DNA of 64,000 bases from the NCBI GenBank assembly GCA_010093485.1, contig MU001494.1, forward strand, positions 890,301 through 954,300. The letters run 5' to 3'. Source of the DNA: Karstenula rhodostoma CBS 690.94 (taxonomy: Eukaryota > Ascomycota > Dothideomycetes > Pleosporales > Didymosphaeriaceae). A program made the position numbers and the translations under genes. The notes below the pieces were generated by a model that was given only the letters and a program-made list of their open reading frames with translations, was not told the origin of the DNA and searched no databases. Shown here piece after piece: positions 30,301 through 41,236 of this stretch; the first letter of the stretch is position 1; the number at the start of each line of letters is the position of its first letter.

Positions 30301-33300
30301 ATGGCCGGCATGGAGCAGCTCGAAGTGCACAGCAAGGCAAGTTCCCCGACCGCCACGGCGCGCGTAGGCTGCTGCTGACCGCCAGCCTAGTCGTACCTCG
30401 TTCGCTGGGTCAACGTGTCTGCCGGACACACAATCTCCTGGAGCATCCAGCCGCACAAGAAGTCGATCAACTTCGGCCTCTACAAGCACCCTGGCGCAGC
30501 GGCCGGAAACACGACCACCGTAACCTCCCTCTCCAACTTCGAACCGCCCCCGACGCCTGGCCTCGAACCGCCCACTGGCCGCGGACGTGGCCAGTCCACC
30601 TCGCGCAATGACAAAACCGTCGTCTTCGAGAAGCTGGACAAGATTGGGCTGAAGCAAGTCCACTGGGTCGGGAAATGCGACGCCGAGAAGGTGTCCATGG
30701 GGACCTGGGATGTGCCCGAGAATGAGGGTGGCATGTACGGCCTGGTCTTCGACAACACCTTCTCCAAGACCGTGTCCAAAATGGTCACCTTCGTGCTGAT
30801 GACATACCCGACCAATGCACCCCCAAAGTCGGGACACCACATGCACTATGCCCAGGCCATGGGCGGGCAAAGTTCGACCAGCCTAGGGTCGAGCCCAGCA
30901 TTGGGACCGACGGCGGCACAGTCTTCAGAGTCGCTGCCGCATCCGCCGCTCGCTGACCGACCCAAGTCGTCGGCCGCAGTTGCCCCCTCGGCCAGCTCTT
31001 CGTTTCTCACCGGCGTCCTGCAGAAGAAGCGGAGGAAGAGGAATCAAGGATACGCTAGGCGATTCTTCTCGCTCAACTTCACGTCTTCAACACTCTCGTA
31101 CTACCGAAACGACCATTCTTCAGCATTGCGCGGTGCCATTCCCCTTTCGCTAGCCGCCATTGGCGCCAACGAAGACACGCGGGAGATATCGGTCGACTCT
31201 GGAGCGGAAATTTGGCACCTGCGGGCAAACAACACGAAAGACTTCGACACGTGGAGGGATGCGCTCGATCGAGCTTCGCGACACGCAGACCTTGCCTCGC
31301 CAGCATTGCAGATACCTGATAGTTCCTCTAAGGGTGGATCGCACATAGTAAATTCAGCAGAAGAAAACGAATGGGCCAGAGTCGAGGCTCTGGCAGGCAG
31401 AATTGCAGGTACAAGAGACGCGGTACGAAAACTTGCTCAGGACACGGACCCAAAATACAACCAAGCGGCAGCACCCGTTCCCGTCAGACAGCCCCAGGAC
31501 AGCTTGTCACCCAGTCCATCGGAAGAGAGCAGCGACTACTTCCTGGACGACAAGGGCTTCGACAAAAAGGCATTTTGGAAACGAAAAGCAAGCAGTTCTG
31601 GAAGCCATAGCCCCTCGGGTTTGTTCAGAAAAAGTGTCTCTGCTCAAACAGGGGTTGCATCACCGAGCGCTATCCCGCCTGTTCCTCCTCTTCCCCCTAA
31701 TGGAAGTTTGTCGGTCCCAAAACGGAACAACCGCGTCGGTGTGGCTAACTCAACACAAGAAGAGGCCCTTCACGACAATTGCATGGAGCTGTTACAAGAT
31801 CTTGATACAGTGGTCAAGGAGTTTTCTATCTTGATATCAGAAAGTCGACAAAGACGTACCCCTGCACCTACGTCTGCCATATCTTCTAGGCGAAGCATAG
31901 ACTCGCAAGGATCTGCGGACGAATTTTTCGATGCCACCGACGGTGGAACTGCGCACTCGCAGCTCCTTACAATCCGTCGCGACAGCTCAGGAGCACAATC
32001 GCACGACGACGTCTCCGATGGTGAATCCGAATCATCATCTGACAACGAAGGAGGCAGCTTCTTCGACAACCGCGCGTCCCTGGAAGTCCAGCCATCCATC
32101 TTCCCAAAGAAGCCCAAGTCTTTGACTCCACTCCCGCTGGACCCTGTGCCCCGTCGCAAAGATGTCCCAATATCGAAGACCACGCCTCCAAGTCTGATCG
32201 CCTTCCTCAGAAAGAATGTCGGGAAAGATCTTTCCACCATCGCTATGCCTGTTACATCTAACGAACCTACATCTGCACTACAACGTCTGGCCGAACAGCT
32301 CGAATACACTGAGCTCCTCGACACGGCCACCCAAGTCCCGGCTGAGACTGGGGAGCGCCTGGTATACATGGCAGCCTTTGCTATTTCTGCCTTCAGCAAT
32401 GCTCGCGTCAAGGAACGCGCCATGCGCAAGCCGTTCAATCCCATGCTAGGCGAAACCTTCGAGCTTGTCCGCGAAGACAAAGGCTTCCGTTTCGTTGCCG
32501 AGAAAGTCGTGCACCGCCCCGTACGCATGGCATGTCACGCTGAATCTGCGAACTGGACATTTGTCCAAGCTCCCACCCCAGTGCAGAAGTTCTGGGGTAA
32601 AAGCTTTGAGATCAACACCGACGGGAAGGTGCGAGTGTTCTTGCACGACGCAGGCGAGCACTACAGCTGGACCGCCGCAAGCAGCTTTTTACGAAACGTC
32701 ATCGCTGGCGAAAAGTACATCGAGCCTACTGGTACCATGACAGTCCTCTGCGAGACGACGGGCGCAAAGGCAGTCTGCACGTTCAAAGCAGGCGGCATGT
32801 TCGCCGGCCGCTCGGAAGACGTCACCGTCCAGACGTTCGACAACTCGGGCCACCCGCTTACCGCCGGCGCGCAGGGCAAGTGGACGAGCGACCTCGTGCT
32901 CACGCCGACGGGCAAGACGGTGTGGAAGGTGGGCGCGCTCGTCGACAAGCCGGAGAAGCACTACGGGTTTACCACGTGGGCGGCGAGTCTCAACGAGGTC
33001 ACGCCGCTGGAGAAAGACCACCTCCCGCCGACGGACTCGCGGCTGCGGCCGGACCAGCGCGCGGCGGAGAACCAGGACATGGATACCGCGGAAGAGACGA
33101 AGGCGCGTCTGGAAGAACAGCAGCGCGCGAGGAGGCGCGTCATGGAGGAGCACGGCGAGGAGTGGACGCCCAAGTGGTTTGCCAAGGGCGGGCCGGAGGT
33201 GGAGAGCGCGTTGGGCGGCGAGGAGGTGTGGCAGCTTAAGTCTGGGAAGGAGGGCTACTGGGAGTGTCGAGAGCGGGGGGAGTGGGAGGGCGTCACGCAT

Positions 33301-33315
33301 GTGTTCCAGCTGTAG
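30301..33315 (+). CDS. OSH3: Oxysterol-binding protein homologue, Osh3 type (GOLD-PH-ORD)
   Basis: Exon 1 (30301-30336) encodes MAGMEQLEVHSK; a GC-AG intron (30337-30390, donor GCAAGT) joins it to SYLVRWVNVSAGHTISW, the Osh3-type N-terminus. The product has 986 aa. A GOLD-like domain fills about residues 1-160 and ends in VSKMVTFVLMTYP. A PH domain lies at about 219-315 (FLTGVLQKKRRKRNQGYARRFF ... DTWRDALDRAS is its span). A disordered, Ser-rich middle with short coiled parts follows. The sterol/PI4P-binding ORD runs from about 611: LEYTELLD, KPFNPMLGETFE and KVVHRPVRMACHAES. In the last motif, the usual EQVSHHPP of the family reads EKVVHRPV. Osh3 acts at ER-plasma-membrane contacts in PI4P control; the role here is inferred by homology. 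Confidence 0.93.
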
Positions 33316-33759
33316 TGAGTAGCGGGCATGCGTGGGAGTTGTCTAGAAGTAGGAGCATGTATTGGAAAGCTTGAGGGCTGTGGAGGACCTCGGAAACGGG
33401 CGTGCATGTGGCAGGAAATCCAAAATCAATGGTGGTCCTCATTTCACCATGTGCGAAGAGGAACATGTGCTTCAAAATCTTGATTGTATCCAGAATTTTG
33501 AGTCTCGCTTGAACAAGTGATGTAGTAGCAATTCTATGATGTAGCAGAGTCTTTTGTCTGTGTGAAGTCCATAGATGCCTAATGTACGTTGTACCATGCC
33601 AAAGACGCCATGCTATGTGCCATCGAGATCGCCAAGTCAATAATACCGTACACTCAATTTGTCCGAAGCTCGAATAACCGCTAGAGTGGCCCACGACGAG
33701 AAAGAGAGACAAGAGTTGAGCGCCCAAAGACGCGACATAAGAACAGCAGACCACATCCC
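33316..33759. other. Convergent intergenic gap
   Basis: This lies between the OSH3 stop and the RTF1 stop. It appears to be 3' flanking sequence only. Confidence 0.6.
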
Positions 33760-35462
33760 TCAGATCTCGATATCGAGCCCAATGTCCATCGACGCGATGA
33801 TGTCGTCGTCCATCTTTGGTTTCCTGAACGTCGGCAGCCCTTTGCGCTCCGTCTTCTCCTTCTTCTTGGCCTCGCCCTCTGGCTTCGGCGTCCCCTCTTT
33901 GGCTACACTGCTCGCCCTCGAACTCCCGCCGTCGAACAAGGCATCGACCGACAGGAGGTTCTTTCTCTCCTCCTCGGCCTTCCGCTTCTCCTCCTCTGCC
34001 TTCTTCCGCCGGGCCTCTTCCTCTGCCCGCTTCCGCGCCTTCATCTTCTCCTTCCGCTCCTCGAGCTGCAGCAGGCGAATTCGTTCGCGCTCGGCTTCGC
34101 GGTTCTTGCGGTTGAGATCGGCGAGGCGGTTCGCGGCGGCTTCAGACTGCGTGGGGATGCGGGGCGCGGCTTCCTCTCCACGGTCGCGGTGGAGAAGGTG
34201 TGCGTACTTGTTGGATTTCTGGATGCGTGCGTTGATGTCGTCATCGGTCCAGAAGCGGTTATCGAAGGCTTTGATCTCTTCGATCTTCCGTGTTACGTAG
34301 GACTGCGTAGGCAATTTGGCGCTGGCTTCCGAGAGGGCTTGCCGGTATGCGTCAAAGTCGGCGTCGGTGAAGCGCTGATTGGAGAGGTATTGGAACGGGT
34401 ACTCTTTTTGGGTCGATCCGTGCTTGCAGACAACATATTGGTCTGTTGCGATGCGCTGGCCATCTTTGCCGTCAAAGACGTACGGTTTGCCTGCTTGGAA
34501 GCCTGGAGGGGTTTAGCTGGTGACTGGGACCAAATTGAAAAAACGTACCCTTGATCTGTGCCATCCTGTAGACAGTCCTGCCCTTATCTTGTCCAACCCC
34601 CACGCGGCCGAAGGCGCCGTTCATAGCCTCGTTAAAGCCCGGCCAGAAACAGACCTTGGAGAAGAAGCCTCGTCCGATGCGGATAGATTCGACATCCCTC
34701 AGAGTGACAGGGAGATCCTCGCGAACGGCGGGCTTGCGCTCGTTGTCCCAATCGACATCTTCCTCGCCCTCGGCATCGACATCTGAGCCGCCGTCTCTGC
34801 CAGGAGAATCTGACCGCCGACGGTCATTGCGGCTATCGTCTGCGCGCTGCCGTTGCTGGCCCTTCTGCTCGCGGGCGGCTGTGTATGCATCGAGTGCGGC
34901 GTTCCTCTTCGGCTTCACCTGCCTGCTGCTCTTGCGAGAATCCTCGGGCTCTTCCGAATCAGCCTTCCGCTTCCTGTTGTTCATGGCGGCGCGCTTCTGC
35001 AGCTCAGCCTGGAAGTTGGTCCTGCTGATCTCCTCCGCTCGCTGGCCCAGGATCTCCTCGCGCTCGAGCTGCGACATGCTCATGATCCTCTGCTTGTCCC
35101 TCAGGTCGATGAATTGGCCTTCGAGCGGGTACAGCACGCCCGAGTCGCGCGCTGGGGGTTCATCGTCGCGGTCGGAGTCCGACTCGTCCATGTCACCAGA
35201 GCCGAGCGAGTTGGGCGATGAGGCGGCGACTGATGAGCTGGGTGACGTTAACGACATGTCGGCGGGTCGAGAGCGAAAGGAGAGGGGCGCGGCTAGGTGC
35301 AGTCGAACGCGCCGCAGCGGAAAGCAAAGAGACAAGAAACAGGTCGGGGTGCGGCAAGGTAAGCGCAAGTGAAAGGGGGACTCACGCTTCGCCTTCCTCG
35401 ATGTCGACCTCCTCGTCACCGCCAGCGAGGGCGAGGAGCTCGTCGTCGAAATCGTCAGACAT
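33760..35462 (-). CDS. RTF1: RNA polymerase-associated protein RTF1 (Paf1 complex, Plus-3 domain)
   Basis: Exons 35462-35386, 35237-34549 and 34502-33760 encode 502 aa. Exon 1 gives the acidic start MSDDFDDELLALAGGDEE; intron 1 is 148 nt, intron 2 is 46 nt and joins MAQIKG to FQAGKPYVFDGKDG within the Plus-3 domain. That domain spans about residues 200-315 (LRDVESIRIGRGFFSK, FGRVGVGQDKGRTVYRMA, TDQYVVCKHGSTQKEYPFQYLSN). The N-terminal part is acidic/Ser rich with RDKQRIMSMSQLEREEILGQR, the conserved histone-modification region. After Plus-3 comes a long Lys/Glu coiled coil. RTF1 couples Paf1C to Spt5 on elongating Pol II and promotes H2B ubiquitylation. It is divergent from COQ7. Confidence 0.95.
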
Positions 35463-35804
35463 GGCGAGTGCGGTGCCGGCGATCGAACGCGGTGTTGCGG
35501 TGGTGCGGTGGTGCGGCGAGTGTGCGCGTGTCGGCGACTGGGCGGCCGGTAGATAAAGCTGGAGTGAGAGGAAGAGGAAGAGGGTTGTCGGCGGGGGTGG
35601 ATGGGAATGGGTGTCACTTTAAAGGAAGACGCAGAGGCCCAGCCGCAAGGCGCTGGGGATTGCACACGGGCCTCCGTGACGTGACTTGGACTGGCCGTGG
35701 GTCACTTTTTGATCGTCGCCTCATCGGTTCCTCTCACCCAGCTGCACTATAATATCTCTTCGCAGCCGCCTGCTTTCACTTTGCAACACGCTTTTCTGGT
35801 CATT
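35463..35804. promoter_or_regulatory. Divergent promoter region of RTF1 and COQ7
   Basis: A 342-bp space between start codons. A TATA-like CTATAATATC lies near 35746-35755, about 50-60 bp before the COQ7 start. No specific binding sites were assigned. Confidence 0.5.
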
Positions 35805-36626
35805 ATGCCGTCCGCGCTCCTTCCTGCACGCTCATTGGCCCGCGCCGCTGTCCGCAGCGCCCAACATCCCGTCTCCGAATGCATTGCGCCCTGCCGCATG
35901 GCTCGCCCAAGACGGCGATTCCACTCCACGCCCGCAAACCCAGTCCAGTCCTCCCCGACGAAGCGCTCCGTAGCAGCCGCGATACCACAAGACCATGCCG
36001 AACACTCCGACATCACCACACCCCACAACACTGCCGCCGGCACGCCCGTACAACCGCTCTCGCAAGAGCAGCATGACTTCCTCGACTCCGCGCTGCGAGT
36101 GAACCAGGCCGGCGAGCTTGCCGCCGTCTTGATATACGCGGCGCAGACCCCGCCCCTGCTCCGCGCGCATCCACATCTGAAGGGACTCATGAAGCACATG
36201 CACGACCAAGAAGTCGGCCACTTCCGCTACTTCAACTCGATACTCGCAAAGCACCGCATCCGCCCCACGGCCATGTACCCCGTCTGGCACGCCGCCGCCA
36301 CAGTCCTCGGGTGGGGTACCGCCGTCATCGGAAAGGAGGCCGCCATGGCCTGCACCGAGGCCGTCGAGACGGAGATCGGGACGCACTACAACGAGCAGGT
36401 GCGCGTGCTGTTGGACTGGGCGGATAAGCTGGAGGCACGGGGAGAAACGCTGGGCGAGGAGTTGACGGTGCTGATCGAGGAGCTGCGGCGGATACGAGAC
36501 GAGGAGCTGGAGCATTTGGACCATGCGGTGGAGAACGACAGCAAGGAGGCAAAGCCCTACGAGTTGCTGACGAATGTGATAAGAGGGGGCTGTCGGACGG
36601 CGATTTGGATTAGCGAGAAGGTGTAA
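35805..36626 (+). CDS. COQ7: 5-demethoxyubiquinone hydroxylase, mitochondrial
   Basis: Intronless, 273 aa from the ATG at 35805 (preceding in-frame codons lack an ATG). The first ~45 residues are Arg/Ala/Ser rich (LLPARSLARAAVRSAQH ... RPRRRFHSTP) and form a mitochondrial presequence. The ferritin-like di-iron site is complete: Glu in NQAGELAAVLIY, E-x-x-H in HDQEVGHF, Glu in AMACTEAVETEIGTHY, and E-x-x-H in DEELEHLDHA. The C-terminus (VIRGGCRTAIWISEKV) is the conserved membrane-facing end. The enzyme hydroxylates demethoxyubiquinol in the penultimate ubiquinone step. Together with COQ5 this is the second CoQ-pathway gene in the window. Confidence 0.96.
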   Translation: MPSALLPARSLARAAVRSAQHPVSECIAPCRMARPRRRFHSTPANPVQSSPTKRSVAAAIPQDHAEHSDITTPHNTAAGTPVQPLSQEQHDFLDSALRVNQAGELAAVLIYAAQTPPLLRAHPHLKGLMKHMHDQEVGHFRYFNSILAKHRIRPTAMYPVWHAAATVLGWGTAVIGKEAAMACTEAVETEIGTHYNEQVRVLLDWADKLEARGETLGEELTVLIEELRRIRDEELEHLDHAVENDSKEAKPYELLTNVIRGGCRTAIWISEKV

Positions 36627-37207
36627 GACTATTACGTGCGTTTGTATTGCGACATGTTGTACGATACTTGGATATGGACCACGCCACTGTTCACTGAGGT
36701 TTGACCCAGCACGACCGAAACGCTCTTGTATTCTAATAGACCACTGTGTTGAATTTATATATGTACTGTACGTACTTGGATTCCCGTACAGTTACGCTAA
36801 CTCGTAACTACGTAACTGTCTTCCCGTTTGTATTTTCTTGTATATTCAATGTATAACTTGTACGTATACTCTGTACATCTCGTCTGCACATTTGGAAGCC
36901 GTTCACGGGCGGTGTGGCGTTGTTCCGTTGCTTGTAATCCCGTAAATACGGTATTTGCATTCTTGTAACTCTGTACATGTACCGTATATACCGTATCAAC
37001 CGTATCTGGGTCTGATAGATAATCCGGCTTGCACCGATCAAATGAAATGGTTCACAACATGTCGTACGCACCTCAGGCGCAGGTTTCAATCATAAAAAGT
37101 AATCAAATTCTGCACACCAGAGGATTGAACGCTCAGTAAACGCCCTGCAGTACCGCATCCCAACCGACCAAGCGCAACTCCAAACCCAGCCCCGAGCCCA
37201 AAAAATC
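36627..37207. other. Intergenic, rich in short CCGTA/GTAC motifs
   Basis: No gene is visible between the COQ7 and MRC1 stops. The segment 36760-37010 is unusually rich in GTAAC, GTAC and CCGTA words, with CCGTAT at 36982, 36991 and 37000 (9-bp period) and the inverted repeat CCGTAAATACGG at 36940-36951. Confidence 0.6.
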
Positions 37208-40200
37208 CTATTCAAACCCTCCGCCCAACTTGCTCAACACGCTCCTCTTCCCCCTCGCCTGTCCCGCCTTCTTCTTCAACGCTTCCTTCCTCTTTCCTTC
37301 CACCTTGTCCAACACAGCCCTCCTCTCCGCCTCCCTAGCTTGCGCATGGATGTTGCTCCGTCCAGTCCCACCCATCCTCACGCCTCCTTCACTGCTCCTC
37401 CCCGTCGACGATGTCGACCGCTCAGATGCCACAGAGAGATTACTAGTCGCCCGGCGGATCAGAGATGGCACGCGGAAGCCTCCCACGCTAACGACCGAGG
37501 GAGCCTGGAACGCCATGTTCGACGTGGAGGCCTCGGTGGCTAGGGAAGGGGTGCGGGAGAGGCGGTTCGTGACGACGCGCTCTTGGCGGACGATAGTGGT
37601 TGTGGAGGATTCGTCTTCTGAGTCGGACAAGGATATGTATTGCGAGTCTGGGACCATGTCGCGCGGGTCTTCGAGGAGCTCGGCGACCGAGTCCTTGATG
37701 TCGGCTGCGGAGATGGGGCGGCGCGTCATGGCGTCTGCTGCAGCCGTCCTGCGCATATGAGGAGGCGGGCGGTTTTCCTTCTCGTCTGAAGCTGCGGCTG
37801 GGGATTTGCGTTTGAGTGGGTTGGGGTCCGCATCGGTGGTTTGCGAGTCGGGGATGGACACTTCTTGCGTCTCTCGCTTGTCCTGCTTCTCCTCGTCAGA
37901 TTGTGACGCTGGGTTGGCTGCTGGCTCCTCGGGGTGGTCCAAGAACTCGAGATCAGAGTCATCGGAGTGGTCCATGATCGTGGCGAAGAAAGCTTTGCGC
38001 TTGGGGTTTTCAGCCATCTTGCCGACTGTCTCGTCCTGCTTGAGAGCGCGGAACATCTGGTCGAACTCCCGTTGCTTCTTTCGCCTGCGCATCTCCATCT
38101 CGTCTTCAGAATCAGACATGTCGAAGGCATCGCCGACACCTCGTTTGCGGAAGGCACCGGTTTGCAGGTCCTTGTAGATCTTAGCTACGCTCGCGTCGTG
38201 GTCTTTGCGTGCTTTGTCGCTGTATAATGTTAGTGGAGTAGAGACTTCATAGGCGTAAGAAACTTACGCAAACAAGGCAGCGATCTTCCGCTCGTCAACC
38301 TTGACATCGCTCGTGTCTATCATCTCGGCAAGATCTGCGTCATCTTCTCCGCTGTCTTCATCACTCGCGCCTCCGAGACCTTTGTACTCATCGTCGGATT
38401 CGTACGCTTGCTCGTCGAGATGCTCCCTCGCTGCACTGGTCTTCTTGTTGAAGTTGTCGATCTTCTTCTGTTGCTTGGCTGCCTTTTTGAGGAAGCTGAA
38501 GGCATCTTCAGTCGCCGGCTTACCCACCTCAGCTTCGCCTTCGGACGCCGAAAAGATGTTCTCGTCATCCACATCCGACAGTACGACTGGGGCCTCCTTG
38601 CGTCTCCTGCTAAGCTTGCCCTTGCGTTGTGCGATGGGAGAATCTGCAACGGGCAGCATGACAGTATCGATGGTTGACTGCGGTGGCACAAGGCCGGCAG
38701 GTAAGCGAGAGATCAGGAACCCAGCATCTTGAGTGGGTTCTGGTACATCTGAGGCTTGTGTAGGGGAGAAAATGGTGGTCTCCTCTAGCAATTGGCTAAT
38801 GCCTAAGTTCATCGGAGGAACAGAGTCATCCTGAGTGTACTCCTGCTGAGAAGGCGCAGACTGGCTATTAGGTACAAAGAAATCGTTCCTTTGGCTAAAG
38901 TCGGGTTGGCTATCAGGCAAGCTGCGAAGGAAGTCGATAGAGTCCTGTTCAGGTTCCTGGGGTAGTGGTCGACCAGCCTGGGAGCCTGACTCCAGGTTGG
39001 CCATCGTGCCGGCGAAGGCCTGAGTGAGGCCTATTGCTGGTGCTGCATCTCCGAAACCAAACGCAGCCATGGTATCGTCTTGGGTAGACACTTGTGTTGG
39101 GGATCCGTTGAACTGTGCTGTGCTCTCCTCGTCATCGTCATCGTCATCGACGACGACCTTCCGAGTGCGTTTTGCAGGTGCCGTGCGTACAATTGCTTCG
39201 GGCTCCGCGTCCAACATATCGTCGTCTTCACGATCTTCCAGAATATTGTATGCTGGTTGCTCCTCGTCGTCTTCATCCGCCATTGTGTCGATCAGAGCAT
39301 TTGCAGGCTCAGCTTCTGGAACTTCTTGCATGTCTTCCTCATCTTCATCGTCGTCAAGCTCATGTTCGTCACCCGCTTCCTCGTCATCCGAACCAGAAAG
39401 CTCGAGTTCGACCTCATCGGCATCATCCAGGTTCTCGGCGACGTCGTCTTCATCCCCACTAGCCACATAGTCCTCATCGTCTTCCTCGTCGCTTGAAGCC
39501 AGACCATCTCCGACCTCCCCATTCTTCTTTGCAATTTCTCGCTCTCGTTTGGCCAATTTGAGATCCTTTTCTTTCTCCTTCTCAAACTGCGCAACCAGGT
39601 CTTCGATCTCCATCTGGCGCTTCTCCTTCTCTTCTTCAGTCTCAACGATGATGCCCTTGGCCCTGAGCATCTCGATTTTCTCCTCTCGTTCCTTTTGCGC
39701 TTGCTGGCGAGCCTTCTGGAATAGGGTCCCTTGCAGTTGAACCATGTTCATGGTCCTCTTCCCTTTGGAACCCTTCCTACCAGGCGAGGTGAGCTGAGCG
39801 AGATGCCGAAGGTGTAGTAGGGACGAGCTCTCTCGGTCCTTTCGCGCTGGGAGGTTATCAAAAACTGGAAAGCGGCTCTTCGGCTTCGTGACCTCAGGCT
39901 CATCATCTGAGTCGTCGAGATTTACCATGGTTTCCGAGCCGGTTTCGTTAGGCTCTATGAGGGCGTTCTGCACGGTCACTGGTTGCGACAGCTCCATCAT
40001 TTGATTCGGTGGAAGGTGCTGGAATTCTGGCGCGCGGCCTTTGCCCTTGCTGGCCTTCGCAGGTTTTGAAGAAGCATCCTTTGGCAAGAGATCTACAGCC
40101 TCGGTTGAGTGTGGCTTTTTCATGGTACCATTTTTCTTTTTCGCCTCTTCAAAGCTCGGCGGGCTCGTGGGTGGTGTGTCGCGAGCTGGAGCAGCTTCAG

Positions 40201-41236
40201 CATCCGAGGTTGCAGGCATCGAGCTGTTCTCTGGTGTTGGAAGACCGGCCGCCTTAGCATCTTCCAGGCCCTGGTTGAAACCGAACTTTGCAAAAAGATC
40301 CTTTGTGCCATATTTCTTCTTTGTTTTGGCCTGATGCGTGAGTTGCATATTACGGACAATTCGTTGCTGGTCCCGGGCCATGGCTTCCAAAGCCTTCTTG
40401 CCTGCTTTACGGGTAGGCTTTGCGAGCTGGGTAAGTCGTCGGCTGCCTTCACCATCTGAATTGCTACCAGGTTCTTGCTCTCCTCCTTGTCGGTCGGTTT
40501 TTGTGCGTCGCTGCTTGTCCTCTGCTCGTTTCGCCAGCCTCTCGGCGCGTATGCGTTCAACTCGCGCTTGGAAATCAGTGTTGCGTGTAGGTGTCAATTG
40601 CTCCGAGGCATCGTCAGACGTGTTCGCGTCCCGCGTTGGTCTCTTTGCTGGCGACGGTTCCGGCGTAACGAAAAGTCCCAGGGAGGACTGGCGTGATCTT
40701 GCGTGAGGGAGAGAAGATACTACGGGGGATTCTGACCGTTCTCGCCGTGTCCGGAGCTTACGAACGCGGGCCACACGCACCGGTGCGTCATCTTCATCCT
40801 CACTACTAAATGCAGCTGCGGTAGCGACAGGCTTCTGAGCATCTTGAGTTGGCTCTGCTTCCAGTCGGCGCTCCAGGCCCGTACTAGCGAGCAATCGCTG
40901 CTTCATACGCTCGTATGCTCCTTGGCCATTGCCTTCCTCTTCATCATCACTGCTGACAGCAGCGGATCTGGCCGCAGCAAGTCGGCGCTTCGTGCGTTCA
41001 TAGGCGTCCTCATCGCTGTCGCCCTGTTCCTCCTCTGACGATTCTTCTACAGTGTTTTGCTGTAATCGGGATAGCAGTCTTCCGGTTGTCCTCCGAACGA
41101 GTGCTTCGTCTTTATCCGAGTCGGACTCGCTCTCTGCGAGCTTGGAGAGCGCGTTGGCAGCGGGTGGGGCTTGTATCGAGGTCATGGGCTGCGGTGATGT
41201 ACTGCGACGGGCTCCGGTGGACAAAGCGGCCGCCAT
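37208..41236 (-). CDS. MRC1: DNA replication checkpoint mediator Mrc1/claspin-like
   Basis: Exons 41236-38268 and 38219-37208 give 1326 aa; the 48-nt intron joins ERKIAALFA to DKARKDHDASVAKIY. The protein is highly charged and mostly disordered. The MRC1-like domain lies around the splice junction (ALFADKARKDHDASVAKIY, then KRGVGDAFDMSDSEDE and RRKKQREFDQMFRALK). Many SQ/TQ phosphorylation sites cluster between about residues 690 and 870 (PTQVSTQDD, DSQPDFSQ, NSQSAPSQQEYTQDD, FSPTQAS, EPTQDA), as expected for an ATR/Mec1 target. Long Asp/Glu runs occupy about residues 580-700. Mrc1 travels with the fork and activates the effector kinase. The start follows an in-frame upstream stretch of UTR-like sequence; MAAALSTGARRSTSP is chosen. 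Confidence 0.88.

Noticed and set aside
29679..30870. Long minus-strand frames over the OSH3 5' region, including repeats of WILDTGY
   Set aside because: The repeated peptide is only the 7-bp tandem repeat read antisense, and the rest overlaps the conserved OSH3 GOLD-like domain.
37120..37195. tRNA-like B-box (GTTCAATCC) on the minus strand with a TGGTCGGTTGG stretch upstream
   Set aside because: The acceptor stem does not pair and no anticodon arm could be folded; it is better read as MRC1 3' flank.
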